From the NCBI GenBank assembly GCA_947457465.1, contig CANGWB010000011.1:1-61533 (forward strand): DNA of 61,533 nucleotides. Direction: 5' to 3'. The notes beneath the pieces are model-generated. The model did no database searches and was not told where the DNA came from. It saw nothing but the letters and a program-made list of their open reading frames with translations. This DNA is from Chitinophagaceae bacterium. Its GTDB lineage: Bacteria; Bacteroidota; Bacteroidia; Chitinophagales; Chitinophagaceae. This document shows, one piece after another, positions 1 to 7,886 of this stretch. The translations under genes and the position numbers were made by a program. Position 1 is the stretch's first letter, and every line of letters starts with the position of its first letter.

Positions 1-1079
1 AGACGGCCAGATTCCAGTCACAGTTAGAGAGAGCAAAAGCACAGGCTCGCGATCAAGTGGAGAACCAATTACGGCTGCAACTCCAAAATGATTACGAGCT
101 GCAGTTACAATCCCTCACGGCGGCCAACATACAGAATGAAGAAAAACTAAAAGCCGCTCGTGAACAGCAACTGAAATATCTGCAAAAGGAACAAGAACTA
201 AAAGCTAAAGAAGAAGAACTCGAGATCACCTTACAACAAAGATTACTGGCCGAGCGTGAATCATTGTCCGCCGAAATCCGAAAGCAGGAAGATCAACGGA
301 TCTCTACGCTGGAAACAGAATTCCAACTGAAACTAAAGGAGATGAAAGAACAGTTGGAAACACAACGGAAGCTGGCTGAAGAGATGAAACGGAAAGCCGA
401 ACAGGGAAGCATGCAATCACAAGGTGAGGCACAAGAATTACTACTCGAGGAAATGCTTAGAACTGCATTCCCCTTCGATCAGATCGATGAAGTGGGCAAA
501 GGCATTCGCGGGGCCGATTGTATACAGACTGTTCGGAATCCATTTGGGCAGGACTGCGGCAAGATCATATTCGAAAGCAAGCGCACCAAAGACTTTTCCT
601 TGGAATGGATCGAAAAGATAAAAAGTGATATGCGCAGCCAGGGCGCAGAGGTAGCCGTGATCGTCACCCAAGCGCTTCCCAAAGACATGAACAGCTTCGG
701 TCAAAAAGAAGGTGTCTGGATCTGCACCTTCCAGGATGTAAAGGCCGTAGTACAATTGCTACGTGAGGCAGTGATCCGTATTTACAATGCAACCAAAAGC
801 CAGGAGAATAAAGGCGACAAAATGCATTTGTTGTACGACTACCTGAACAGTCGCGAATTCGCCGAGCAGTGGCAGGCCATCCGGGAGGGATTTTTATCCA
901 TGCGACTCTCGATACAAAAAGAACGAGACGCCATGGAAAAACTCTGGAAACAACGCGAAAAACAATTGGAAAAAGTCCTGCTAAATGCCGCCCATATCCG
1001 TGGATCCATCGAAGGCATATCCGGCAGCGATGTTGATCTGAATTTATTGGGAGACGGGGAAGATTTAGTTGAGGGATGA
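1..1079 (+). CDS. DUF2130 domain-containing protein, 5' end cut by window edge
   Basis: The reading frame is open from base 3, so the gene starts upstream of the window and the GTG at 57 is probably internal. The first ~130 visible residues are a charged, Gln/Glu/Lys-rich coiled coil with almost no prolines. A globular part follows (residues ~130-300 counted from base 57) that matches the DUF2130 family. It holds a GADCIQ segment and, ~25 residues on, IIFESKRT; an acidic residue followed by ExK is what PD-(D/E)XK nuclease folds show, so a nuclease-like core is plausible but not proven. The tail is again helical and charged. No signal peptide or membrane segment is visible. The cellular role is unknown. 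The next gene is convergent, 44 bases away. Confidence 0.8.
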   Translation, partial: TARFQSQLERAKAQARDQVENQLRLQLQNDYELQLQSLTAANIQNEEKLKAAREQQLKYLQKEQELKAKEEELEITLQQRLLAERESLSAEIRKQEDQRISTLETEFQLKLKEMKEQLETQRKLAEEMKRKAEQGSMQSQGEAQELLLEEMLRTAFPFDQIDEVGKGIRGADCIQTVRNPFGQDCGKIIFESKRTKDFSLEWIEKIKSDMRSQGAEVAVIVTQALPKDMNSFGQKEGVWICTFQDVKAVVQLLREAVIRIYNATKSQENKGDKMHLLYDYLNSREFAEQWQAIREGFLSMRLSIQKERDAMEKLWKQREKQLEKVLLNAAHIRGSIEGISGSDVDLNLLGDGEDLVEG

Positions 1080-1122
1080 GAGTTGAGGGATGAGACGATT
1101 TAAACTTTTTACCTTCTACATT

Positions 1123-1761
1123 CTACTCCTTAACCGCCCAGCATAGACAGATATTTCCTATAAACTTTGCCGCCACATTCATACCCATGCCCTTCCCTCC
1201 TATTTTTATTGACCAGCCGCCCGCTACGACATCGATCTGTTGGATGGGCAGGTCCCGAATAAAATCCACCCCCGATTGATGGAGTGCCTTGAAGGCTGTT
1301 TCCTTGGCAGACCAGGCAAGGGTATACGCATGATTACCACCACCCTCATTGAGGGGCCGCGAAAATGTTTTTAAAACCTCTTCCTCTTCAGAGGTGAGAA
1401 ATTTTTTCCGAACACGATGCGCTCGTTCAGTTATTTGTTCGACATCAACTCCCACTTTATTGTATGGATGGAGCATCGCCGCGATATAGGTTCCGGCATG
1501 AGAAATAGAAAATTGAGCGCTTGAATCAGCCAGATAAGGTCTGCCCCCGGTCGCTATTCGGAGCTGATCATACGGAAAGTGTGGATCCAACTGTTGAAGT
1601 AAAAATCGGCCCGACAGGTATTGCTTTCTCTTCTCTTCATGTGTGGGCATGGAATCCAGAACACTGGGGGGCAAGGCTTCCCTAAAAAAAGACTCGTCTT
1701 CCACAGCCTCCCAAAGGATCAGCGGGGTATTTGATTCCTGATGTTGAAAAAAAACGGGCAT
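1123..1761 (-). CDS. 4'-phosphopantetheinyl transferase superfamily protein
   Basis: Sfp/AcpT-type enzyme that would move the phosphopantetheine arm from CoA to a carrier-protein serine in the cytoplasm. The motifs are in the usual order: SISHAG around residue 90, VGVDVE around 110 and WSAKETAFKALHQ around 160 (magnesium and CoA binding). With ~212 residues it has the length of the compact Sfp-like class. I take the ATG at 1761 (MPVFFQHQ) over a TTG four codons upstream. It is divergent from dcd, whose start lies 63 bases away. No polyketide or peptide synthetase is nearby, so the target may be the fatty-acid acyl carrier protein; that is inference. Confidence 0.85.
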   Translation of the reverse strand: MPVFFQHQESNTPLILWEAVEDESFFREALPPSVLDSMPTHEEKRKQYLSGRFLLQQLDPHFPYDQLRIATGGRPYLADSSAQFSISHAGTYIAAMLHPYNKVGVDVEQITERAHRVRKKFLTSEEEEVLKTFSRPLNEGGGNHAYTLAWSAKETAFKALHQSGVDFIRDLPIQQIDVVAGGWSIKIGGKGMGMNVAAKFIGNICLCWAVKE

Positions 1762-1824
1762 GTTTCTGTCCAAATCCTTTTTCCGGTCGGATATTCGACA
1801 CCACGAATTAACGGAAACTCCCCC

Positions 1825-2361
1825 ATGATATTATCAGATTCCCGCATCCTCCAAGAAATTGAAAAAGGCACGATCCTGATCCGCCCTTATCGCCCCCAAT
1901 GCCTGGGTTCGAATTCATATGATGTTCACCTCGGTAAAACCTTGGCCACCTATGTGGATGCTGAGCTGGATGCGAAAAAACACAATACCATTGAGTATTT
2001 TGAGATACCCGACGAAGGGTATGTTCTCCAACCGGAGGTGTTCTATTTAGGTGTCACAGAAGAATACACCGAGACACACGCGCATGTTCCTTTTTTGGAA
2101 GGAAAATCATCTACCGGACGTCTGGGCATCGACATACATGCTACCGCGGGTAAAGGAGATGTAGGATTTTGTGGCAACTGGACGCTGGAAATATCCGTAA
2201 AGCAACCCGTTCGGATTTACAAAGGCATGCCGATCGGCCAACTCATCTATTTTCCGGTAGAAGGCGAGATTCTCACTGCCTATCAGAATAAGAATAATGC
2301 TAAATACAGCAACCAGCCCGACCGACCCGTTGAATCCATGATGTGGAAGAATAAATTCTGA
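1825..2361 (+). CDS. dcd: dCTP deaminase
   Basis: Converts dCTP to dUTP, the precursor for thymidylate synthesis; thyA and folA lie elsewhere in this window. At 178 residues it has the usual length. MILSDSRIL, LGSNSYDVHLG, the EGKSSTGRLGIDIHATAGKGD block (the conserved trimer active site with Glu) and PIGQLIYF are all recognisable. The open frame extends to 1741, but homologues begin at MILSD, so the ATG at 1825 is chosen; the upstream extension would overlap the divergent transferase. tspO is convergent, with its stop codon directly abutting this one at 2362. Confidence 0.95.
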   Translation: MILSDSRILQEIEKGTILIRPYRPQCLGSNSYDVHLGKTLATYVDAELDAKKHNTIEYFEIPDEGYVLQPEVFYLGVTEEYTETHAHVPFLEGKSSTGRLGIDIHATAGKGDVGFCGNWTLEISVKQPVRIYKGMPIGQLIYFPVEGEILTAYQNKNNAKYSNQPDRPVESMMWKNKF

Positions 2362-2838
2362 TCAGTTCAACCACCAGATCGTACCGTTCAGGATCGTGGC
2401 GAAGGTTACCCATACGATGTAGGGCAGCAGTAACCAGGCGGCGGGCTTATAGACCCGGTCATACGCGAACATGGTCTGCACGATCACGACCCAAAGAATA
2501 ATGATTTCGATCAACGCCCACCCGATGGCATGAAGATTGAAAAAGATCAGCGACCAGAAAAAGTTTAGGATCAGTTGCGCCGCATTGGGGTACAACGCTC
2601 GCTGACGCTGTTCAGTGCGGGGTTGCGTCCAGATCAAATACATCGCGATGCCCATCAGTACATAGAGGGTTGTCCACACCGGACCGAAAACCCAGTTCGG
2701 CGGATTCCACGAAGGCTTTTGAATGGTCTGATACCAACCGGGAATGGCCGATACCGTAAATAATCCGCTGATGCCACCCACGGCCAAGGGAATGATCAAC
2801 GATAACAGGAATGCTCCGATCTTTTGAGGGGTCGTCAT
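2362..2838 (-). CDS. tspO: TspO/MBR family tryptophan-rich sensory protein
   Basis: Five-helix membrane protein of 158 residues, the normal size. The family signature WNPPNWVFGPVWTTLYVLMG is present at residues ~45-64, and further aromatic residues lie in helices 3-5 (NFFWSLIFF, the WWLN end). Bacterial TspO proteins bind porphyrins and related ligands and are linked to stress or tetrapyrrole handling; the physiological role here is unknown. Its start codon overlaps the stop of the upstream DUF3810 gene (ATGA at 2838-2835), so the two are probably translationally coupled. Confidence 0.92.
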   Translation of the reverse strand: MTTPQKIGAFLLSLIIPLAVGGISGLFTVSAIPGWYQTIQKPSWNPPNWVFGPVWTTLYVLMGIAMYLIWTQPRTEQRQRALYPNAAQLILNFFWSLIFFNLHAIGWALIEIIILWVVIVQTMFAYDRVYKPAAWLLLPYIVWVTFATILNGTIWWLN

Positions 2839-3950
2839 ATCAACGAAGTTCTCCCGAATGTACGTCGATACGCGATCACCCAGGAAACAACCTCGTTGTA
2901 AGTGAATTTGCCATTGGGCTGATTATTGGCACGCAAAAACTCACCATAAAGCCACATAATGCCACGCTCGATCGGATTTCGGTGCTGTCGGATGAATTTT
3001 CCATAAGCGGCGATATCATCCTGTACCTGTTGGGGGGCCTGCTGTTTGTATCGCTTGGCCCGAGCGGTATCTTGGATAGCGATCTCACCCAACGTGTATA
3101 GGAACAGATCGAGATACATGGAATAACGAAAAGCAGGCTCGGCTGACTGATCACATACCAGAACTGCAATAAAATTGGCCTCCTGTTCCCTTGCGTATCC
3201 AAGCTGGTGAGCGATCTCATGCGCCGTCACAAAGGGCTCTAAAAAACGAGGAATCGTAGTATTGACTTGCGCCTCCCCACTAAAGGGGTTGTAATATCCT
3301 TGAAAGCCCAGGTAATTACCCGGATAGCTGTAAAGCGAGGGCTTGATGGATGAGCGAGTGTAAGAAATATGGATTTTGCCTCCCTTGTAGTTACTGTACC
3401 CATCTGCCGCCGTCTGAAACAAACGCTTTTTACGATTGAATGAGTCGCGTTGAGCGGGTGTTGAAAGCGGAGCATACTCCTCCAAACGAGCGAGTAAATC
3501 TACCGCCAGCGTATCTAGGTCAGCCGCTTGTGGGGTTTGGATGGTCAATCCCATTTTTGCAGCAAGTGAGGGACGGCTGTAATTCAATCCCCAACAAATA
3601 TTAAATCCGACATAGGCTAACAAAAGCAGGAATATGATCCGTTGCGACAACTCAGCGAGAACTTTTCGAGTAGCTCTTTTACGAATCAATCCGTATATCA
3701 ACTGAGCGACTTGATAGAACAAGGCCAAAAGCAAAAAAGCATACAGGAGATCTCCGACACTGATGGGCAACCAACCAAAGAGGAATCGCTGAACAGCTGA
3801 AAAAGCCGGGAAGAAACGAGAGCTGTAATAGACCTCCACCTGATCCGGGAAATACACGAGTACCCGGATAAAAAGCGCCAGCGGGATCAACACCCACCAG
3901 CTCCATTGCTTCATCAGGTGAGCATAGAAACGGGACAGCCAGGTCTTCAT
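2835..3950 (-). CDS. DUF3810 domain-containing putative membrane metalloprotease
   Basis: Bacteroidota-specific family protein of ~371 residues. The N-terminus has a membrane segment (WWVLIPLALFIRVLVYF), followed by two more hydrophobic segments near residues 60-90 and 105-125. The C-terminal half carries HEIAHQLG at residues ~244-251 with REQEANF just behind. This HExxH plus downstream Glu arrangement is typical of zinc peptidases of the gluzincin type, so a membrane-anchored protease is a reasonable inference. The frame stays open to 4169, but that extension would overlap the divergent DUF177 gene; the ATG at 3950 (MKTWLSRF) is more likely. It is co-transcribed with tspO. Confidence 0.85.
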   Translation of the reverse strand: MKTWLSRFYAHLMKQWSWWVLIPLALFIRVLVYFPDQVEVYYSSRFFPAFSAVQRFLFGWLPISVGDLLYAFLLLALFYQVAQLIYGLIRKRATRKVLAELSQRIIFLLLLAYVGFNICWGLNYSRPSLAAKMGLTIQTPQAADLDTLAVDLLARLEEYAPLSTPAQRDSFNRKKRLFQTAADGYSNYKGGKIHISYTRSSIKPSLYSYPGNYLGFQGYYNPFSGEAQVNTTIPRFLEPFVTAHEIAHQLGYAREQEANFIAVLVCDQSAEPAFRYSMYLDLFLYTLGEIAIQDTARAKRYKQQAPQQVQDDIAAYGKFIRQHRNPIERGIMWLYGEFLRANNQPNGKFTYNEVVSWVIAYRRTFGRTSLI

Positions 3951-4040
3951 CAACAAAAAGTATTCATTATCAACAAGATACAGAATGGTTTGTTGCCAAA
4001 AATAACCGAAAAGACTAGCGATTCTTTTGAAACTATTCAC

Positions 4041-4048
4041 TACCTTTG
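4041..4048 (+). promoter_or_regulatory. -7 promoter element for the DUF177-rpmF genes
   Basis: TACCTTTG matches the Bacteroidota -7 consensus TAnnTTTG and ends 19 bases before the DUF177 ATG. No convincing -33 TTTG is seen at the expected spacing. Confidence 0.6.
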
Positions 4049-4067
4049 CACACTCATTTGAAGAGTC

Positions 4068-4622
4068 ATGAGCCGAAGGAGAGATTTCCAGATCGCATTT
4101 GTGGGTCTGAAACCCGGAGTTCATGTATTTGAATTTGAGATAGACGACTCGTTCTTTGAAGCATTCCAAACACCGGATTTTCGAAAATGCCGGTCCAAGG
4201 TCAAGCTTTCGCTCGACAAGCAGAATGGTTTTCTCCGACTCAACTTTGAGATCGGGGGCCAGCTCGAAGTCACCTGCGATCGGTGCAACAGCAACCTACC
4301 ACTCGAATTATGGGATGAATTTCCCATAACCGTGAAAATGGTTGAGGAGCCTGAGGTCATGAATCAACAGGAAGAGGATCCGGATGTGTATTACATCAGC
4401 CGCACGGAAAGTCACATCGATGTCAGTGCCTGGATCTACGAATTCATCAACTTGAGTCTGCCGATTCAAAAATCTTGCGGATTAGAGGAGATGGATGGTC
4501 CTTATTGCAATCCGCAGGCTCGTGAGTGGTTGAACCGCGAGGAAACACCCCCACCCGCGCCTGCTGAAAATCCCATCTGGAAAGGTTTGGAACGTTTTAA
4601 AGAAAAAGGTCTGGACGACTGA
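4068..4622 (+). CDS. DUF177 (YceD-like) domain protein
   Basis: Protein of 184 residues in the DUF177 family, which almost always sits directly before rpmF and plsX, as here. Members are linked to 23S rRNA or ribosome processing. A CDRC motif near residue 73 and later cysteines at ~138 and ~147 could bind a metal. The C-terminus is proline-rich and then charged. The start ATG at 4068 lies 19 bases after a good -7 box. It probably forms one transcript with rpmF, 26 bases downstream. Confidence 0.88.
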   Translation: MSRRRDFQIAFVGLKPGVHVFEFEIDDSFFEAFQTPDFRKCRSKVKLSLDKQNGFLRLNFEIGGQLEVTCDRCNSNLPLELWDEFPITVKMVEEPEVMNQQEEDPDVYYISRTESHIDVSAWIYEFINLSLPIQKSCGLEEMDGPYCNPQAREWLNREETPPPAPAENPIWKGLERFKEKGLDD

Positions 4623-4648
4623 TTATAAAAATTTGAAATACCCATTGT

Positions 4649-4846
4649 ATGCCTAATCCTAAACGACGCCACAGTCAGCAACGCAGTGCCAAGCGCCGCA
4701 CGCATTATAAAGCCAGCGAGGTTACCCTGAGCACAGACGGCACAACCGGTGAAACACACCGTCGCCACCGTGCACACGTAAATGAGGGTAAACTTTATTA
4801 CAAAGGCAAGCTGGTGGCTGAGAAAGCTCCGCTGCGCGCACTCTGA
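4649..4846 (+). CDS. rpmF: 50S ribosomal protein L32
   Basis: Small basic ribosomal protein of 65 residues, starting MPNPKRRHSQQRSAKRR, the classic L32 N-terminus. The zinc-ribbon cysteines of many L32 proteins are absent (TGETHRRHRAHV stands in their place), so this is the zinc-free form usual in Bacteroidota. It lies between DUF177 and plsX, the conserved order. Confidence 0.97.
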   Translation: MPNPKRRHSQQRSAKRRTHYKASEVTLSTDGTTGETHRRHRAHVNEGKLYYKGKLVAEKAPLRAL

Positions 4847-4863
4847 TTCCAACAAACCACTTG

Positions 4864-4901
4864 AATCCCGCGAACGGCTTTCGGCTGCAACGGGATTTTT
4901 G
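4864..4901 (+). terminator. Possible hairpin terminator or attenuator between rpmF and plsX
   Basis: AATCCCG (4864-4870) pairs with CGGGATT (4891-4897) around a 20-base loop, and a T run follows. The T run also forms part of a -7-like GATTTTTG (4894-4901) five bases before the plsX ATG. The stem is short (7 bp) and the loop long, so partial termination with re-initiation is an inference. Confidence 0.4.
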
Positions 4902-4906
4902 CATTT

Positions 4907-5854
4907 ATGCCCTTGCGTATTGGAATTGACCTGATGGGGGGCGATAAAGCCCCTGCCGAAGTGATCGCCGGGATCCGTCTTTACCTCGACCAGACCGAAG
5001 ATCCTTCCCTGTTGCATCTGTTTGGCAACAGCGATGTTGTTGAACCCTTACTAGAGCAACAGAACATCCCCTCCGAACGAATACAACTTCATGCCACCAC
5101 CGAGGTGATCGGCATGCACGAGCATCCAACACGTGCGCTCAAGGAGAAACCCAATTCCTCTATTGCCATCGGCTTTCGTTCGTTAGCGGCAGGCGATATT
5201 GATGCCTTCCTGAGTGCCGGTAATACCGGTGCGATGCTGGTCGGATCCCTTTTCAGCATCCAACCGTTGGAAGGTGTGATCCGCCCCACTATGGGTACTA
5301 TCATGCCAAAGTTGAGCGGTGGCACGGGACTTATTTTAGATGTAGGACTGAATGCCGATTGCAAACCTGAGCACCTCAACCAATTTGCTGTAATGGGCTC
5401 TGTCTATGCCCGACACATATTAGGGATCGAGCATCCAAAAGTCGGCCTTTTGAACGTGGGTGAAGAGGAAGGAAAGGGCAATTTGCTTGCGCAAGCTACT
5501 TATCCGTTGCTACGCGATAACAAGTCCATTCATTTCATCGGAAATATTGAAGGCCGTGACCTGATGAGCGATAAAGCAGATGTTATGGTTTGTGAGGGAT
5601 TCACCGGAAACATCATACTTAAAATGGCCGAGTCACTGTACGACATGGCGCAGCACCAAGACATACAACATCCGTTTCTCAATCGATTCCATTTCGAAAA
5701 TTATGGAGGTACGCCCGTGCTGGGCGTTCGTAAACCCGTGATCGTGGGTCATGGCATTTCTGGATCACTTGCCTTTTGCAACATGATCCGACTGGCCGAT
5801 CAGATGCTGCAGACTGATATTCTTGGGAAAATGGCGACTGAACTGTCCCGATAA
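4907..5854 (+). CDS. plsX: Phosphate acyltransferase PlsX
   Basis: Makes acyl-phosphate from acyl-ACP, the first committed substrate for phospholipid synthesis, as a peripheral membrane enzyme. At 315 residues it is full length. The opening GIDLMGGDKAP, the SAGNTGAML segment near residue 105 and GNIEGRD / EGFTGNIILK are PlsX hallmarks. The ATG at 4907 follows a -7-like GATTTTTG by five bases. A strong hairpin terminator lies 26 bases after the stop codon. Confidence 0.96.
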   Translation: MPLRIGIDLMGGDKAPAEVIAGIRLYLDQTEDPSLLHLFGNSDVVEPLLEQQNIPSERIQLHATTEVIGMHEHPTRALKEKPNSSIAIGFRSLAAGDIDAFLSAGNTGAMLVGSLFSIQPLEGVIRPTMGTIMPKLSGGTGLILDVGLNADCKPEHLNQFAVMGSVYARHILGIEHPKVGLLNVGEEEGKGNLLAQATYPLLRDNKSIHFIGNIEGRDLMSDKADVMVCEGFTGNIILKMAESLYDMAQHQDIQHPFLNRFHFENYGGTPVLGVRKPVIVGHGISGSLAFCNMIRLADQMLQTDILGKMATELSR

Positions 5855-5878
5855 GATTAAGAAAGTCCACCAATAAGA

Positions 5879-5903
5879 AAGCCCCTCGATTGAGGGGCTT
5901 TTG
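5879..5903 (+). terminator. Bidirectional hairpin terminator (plsX / tRNA-Lys)
   Basis: AGCCCCTC and GAGGGGCT form an 8-bp stem around GATT, with a T run on the plus side and TTTCTT when read on the minus strand. It can end plsX from the left and tRNA-Lys from the right. Confidence 0.85.
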
Positions 5904-5907
5904 GTTG

Positions 5908-5980
5908 TGATCCCGCTGGGACTCGAACCCAGGGCCCATACATTAAAAGTGTATTGCTCTACCAACTGAGCTACGAGATC
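5908..5980 (-). tRNA. tRNA-Lys (anticodon TTT)
   Basis: Seventy-three bases on the minus strand fold into a full cloverleaf: acceptor GATCTCG/CGGGATC with one T-G wobble, D arm GCTC/GAGC, anticodon stem ATACA/TGTAT with loop CTTTTAA, and T loop TTCGAGT. The discriminator base is A. CCA is not encoded. Confidence 0.97.
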
Positions 5981-6001
5981 GACCGTTTTCGTTAGGGAGT
6001 G

Positions 6002-6033
6002 CAAAAATAATGTCCCCTGTCGTATGTCCCAAA
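6002..6033 (-). promoter_or_regulatory. Promoter of tRNA-Lys with -33 and -7 boxes
   Basis: On the minus strand a TTTG (6033-6030) is followed after 20 bases by TATTTTTG (6009-6002), a full match to the Bacteroidota housekeeping promoter. The -7 box ends 21 bases before the mature tRNA 5' end. Confidence 0.8.
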
Positions 6034-6087
6034 AGTTTTTGTCAGACTTCTAAAAGAAATCGAATGAATCCCCTGCATAATTTGAGG

Positions 6088-6095
6088 TAGGTTTG
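6088..6095 (+). promoter_or_regulatory. -7 promoter element before the SDR gene
   Basis: TAGGTTTG matches TAnnTTTG. It would start transcription near 6100, 13 bases before an ATG at 6109 and 49 before the ATG at 6145. No -33 TTTG is found at 20-21 bases. Confidence 0.5.
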
Positions 6096-6144
6096 TAAAA
6101 AATCATCAATGTTTCTGCCTTCGTTCAGCAACCTCTTGCGCTCT

Positions 6145-6954
6145 ATGCCTCCGACCGATTGGAAAGATAAAGTGATCGTCGTCACCGGCGGAACAGATGG
6201 CATCGGAAAAGCCCTGGTAGAACAATTCCTGCAACTGGGTGCCCGGGTTGCCACCTGCGGGCGAAATGCTGATAAACTGTATCAATTTCAAATACAACAC
6301 CCGGATGCATCACTCCTGACGCTAACGGCTGATGTCAGTAAAGAAAATGATTGCCGTCTGTTCATCGAACGAACCATCTCCTCATTCGGCCGAATCGATG
6401 CACTGATAAACAACGCAGGTATTTCCATGCGGGCCATGTTTGAAGATGTTGACCTGGATGTGATCCGACAAGTGATGGACATCAACTTCTATGGCAGCGT
6501 GTATTGCACTAAATACGCCCTCCCATCACTTTTAAAAACAAAAGGGACGGTAGTGGGTATTTCCTCCATTGCAGGGTATAGAGGACTTCCCGGAAGAAGC
6601 GGATATTCTGCCAGCAAATTCGCTTTGCAGGGATGGATGGAGGCCTTGCGAACAGAGTTGCTCGACAACGTGCATGTAATGTGGGTCTGCCCGGGTTTTA
6701 CAGCTTCCAATATTCGTCAGGTTGCTTTGAATAAAGAAGGTCAGCAACAGGGGGAAACGCCAATGGACGAATCCAAAATGATGTCGGCCGATACCTGTGC
6801 TCAGCATATCATTCAGTCGATGGGGCAGAAAAAACGCACCCTGGTACTTACCTTCACCGGTAAACGGGCCGTGTTCATGAATAAATTCTTTCCAGCCTGG
6901 ACAGATCGTCTCACACACCGATTTTTCTTCAAAAACGGTGAACTGATCAAATAA
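6145..6954 (+). CDS. SDR family NAD(P)-dependent oxidoreductase
   Basis: Classical short-chain dehydrogenase of ~269 residues. The nucleotide-binding VTGGTDGIG is at residues ~12-20, NNAG near 93, the catalytic Ser in GISSIAG near 142, and YSASK near 156. The C-terminal tail (FFPAWTDRLTHRFFF) resembles the membrane-associating tails of DHRS7-like members. The substrate cannot be told. MPPTDWKDK at 6145 fits the family start; an in-frame ATG at 6109 would add 12 residues. The next gene starts six bases after this stop, so the two are probably co-transcribed. Confidence 0.88.
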   Translation: MPPTDWKDKVIVVTGGTDGIGKALVEQFLQLGARVATCGRNADKLYQFQIQHPDASLLTLTADVSKENDCRLFIERTISSFGRIDALINNAGISMRAMFEDVDLDVIRQVMDINFYGSVYCTKYALPSLLKTKGTVVGISSIAGYRGLPGRSGYSASKFALQGWMEALRTELLDNVHVMWVCPGFTASNIRQVALNKEGQQQGETPMDESKMMSADTCAQHIIQSMGQKKRTLVLTFTGKRAVFMNKFFPAWTDRLTHRFFFKNGELIK

Positions 6955-6960
6955 ACCCAG

Positions 6961-7776
6961 ATGCGCGCGCCACTGATCACACTTAGCTCAGATATTGGCC
7001 AGCCCGACTACCTGGTGGGTGCCATCAAGGCGACGCTGCTGAAGATCAATCCCGATTTTCAGCTCATAGACATTACCCATCAGATACCTCCCTTCAACTA
7101 CACACAGGCCGCCTACGTTTGCGGTACCGCTACCCAACATTTCCCTGAATTCAGTTTTCACCTGCTGCTGGTCAATCTCTATGAGCAACGATTAAAACAA
7201 TTGCTCCTCGCCTATCACCAGCAGCAATATTATCTATGTTCCGATAACGGGTTACTGACGATGATGCTGGGCGAACGGCCGGAGATTGTTATAGGCTTAC
7301 CCATAGCCGAAGGAATAACTCCCAATACGATCGAAATCGCCGCCATGATGGGAAAAGCCGTGCAGCAGCTGGTTGATGGAAACCCCATTCTGTCGATCGG
7401 CCAACCCGACGTGAACTACCTGGAGAAACATCCCCTTCGACCGAGTATACACGCTGATTACATTGAAGGGCAGATCATTTTCATCGATAGCTTTGAGAAT
7501 ATCGTGGTCAACATCCGAAAAGAACTTTTTGAAGAGCAACGCAACGGCCGGTCGTTTCGAATCCATTTCAGAAGAGATGAAACCATCGACCGGATCAGTA
7601 ATAGCTATGCAGATGTGGCACAAGCAAGCAAACTGGCGCTTTTCAACAGTGCAGGCTACCTGGAGATCGCCATCAACAAGGGTAATGCTGCCGGATTATT
7701 CGGACTAAAAGGCTATGTTGAAAATAGCCAACAAAGCCAATTGGCCTACCAAACCGTGCGGATCGTTTTTGGGTAA
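6961..7776 (+). CDS. SAM hydroxide adenosyltransferase-like (DUF62) protein with altered active-site motifs
   Basis: Protein of 271 residues that follows the DUF62 layout: an N-terminal LSSDIGQPDYLVG containing the ribose-binding Asp, an ITHQIPPFNYTQAA segment, and a C-terminal IDSFENIVVNI plus GYLEIAINKGNAA. Family enzymes split S-adenosylmethionine to adenosine and methionine. The usual VVDPGVG stretch (catalytic Asp, then Arg) reads LLVNLYEQR here, and the FHGRD stretch reads NTIEIAAMMG. It may thus have lost SAM hydrolysis or work differently. The start six bases after the SDR stop suggests one operon. Confidence 0.78.
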   Translation: MRAPLITLSSDIGQPDYLVGAIKATLLKINPDFQLIDITHQIPPFNYTQAAYVCGTATQHFPEFSFHLLLVNLYEQRLKQLLLAYHQQQYYLCSDNGLLTMMLGERPEIVIGLPIAEGITPNTIEIAAMMGKAVQQLVDGNPILSIGQPDVNYLEKHPLRPSIHADYIEGQIIFIDSFENIVVNIRKELFEEQRNGRSFRIHFRRDETIDRISNSYADVAQASKLALFNSAGYLEIAINKGNAAGLFGLKGYVENSQQSQLAYQTVRIVFG

Positions 7777-7828
7777 ATTCCCCGCCGGATTGCCTTTTTT
7801 TAACAGAGAAGTTCTCACCCAAGCCCGT

Positions 7829-7836
7829 TATTTTTG
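7829..7836 (+). promoter_or_regulatory. -7 promoter element for the DUF2723 gene
   Basis: TATTTTTG in the 110-base gap before the DUF2723 gene, 50 bases upstream of its ATG. No clear -33 box. Confidence 0.45.
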
Positions 7837-7886
7837 TGAACCTGTCTACGGCCTAGGCCGATATATAATTCTAACCCATACAGTGT

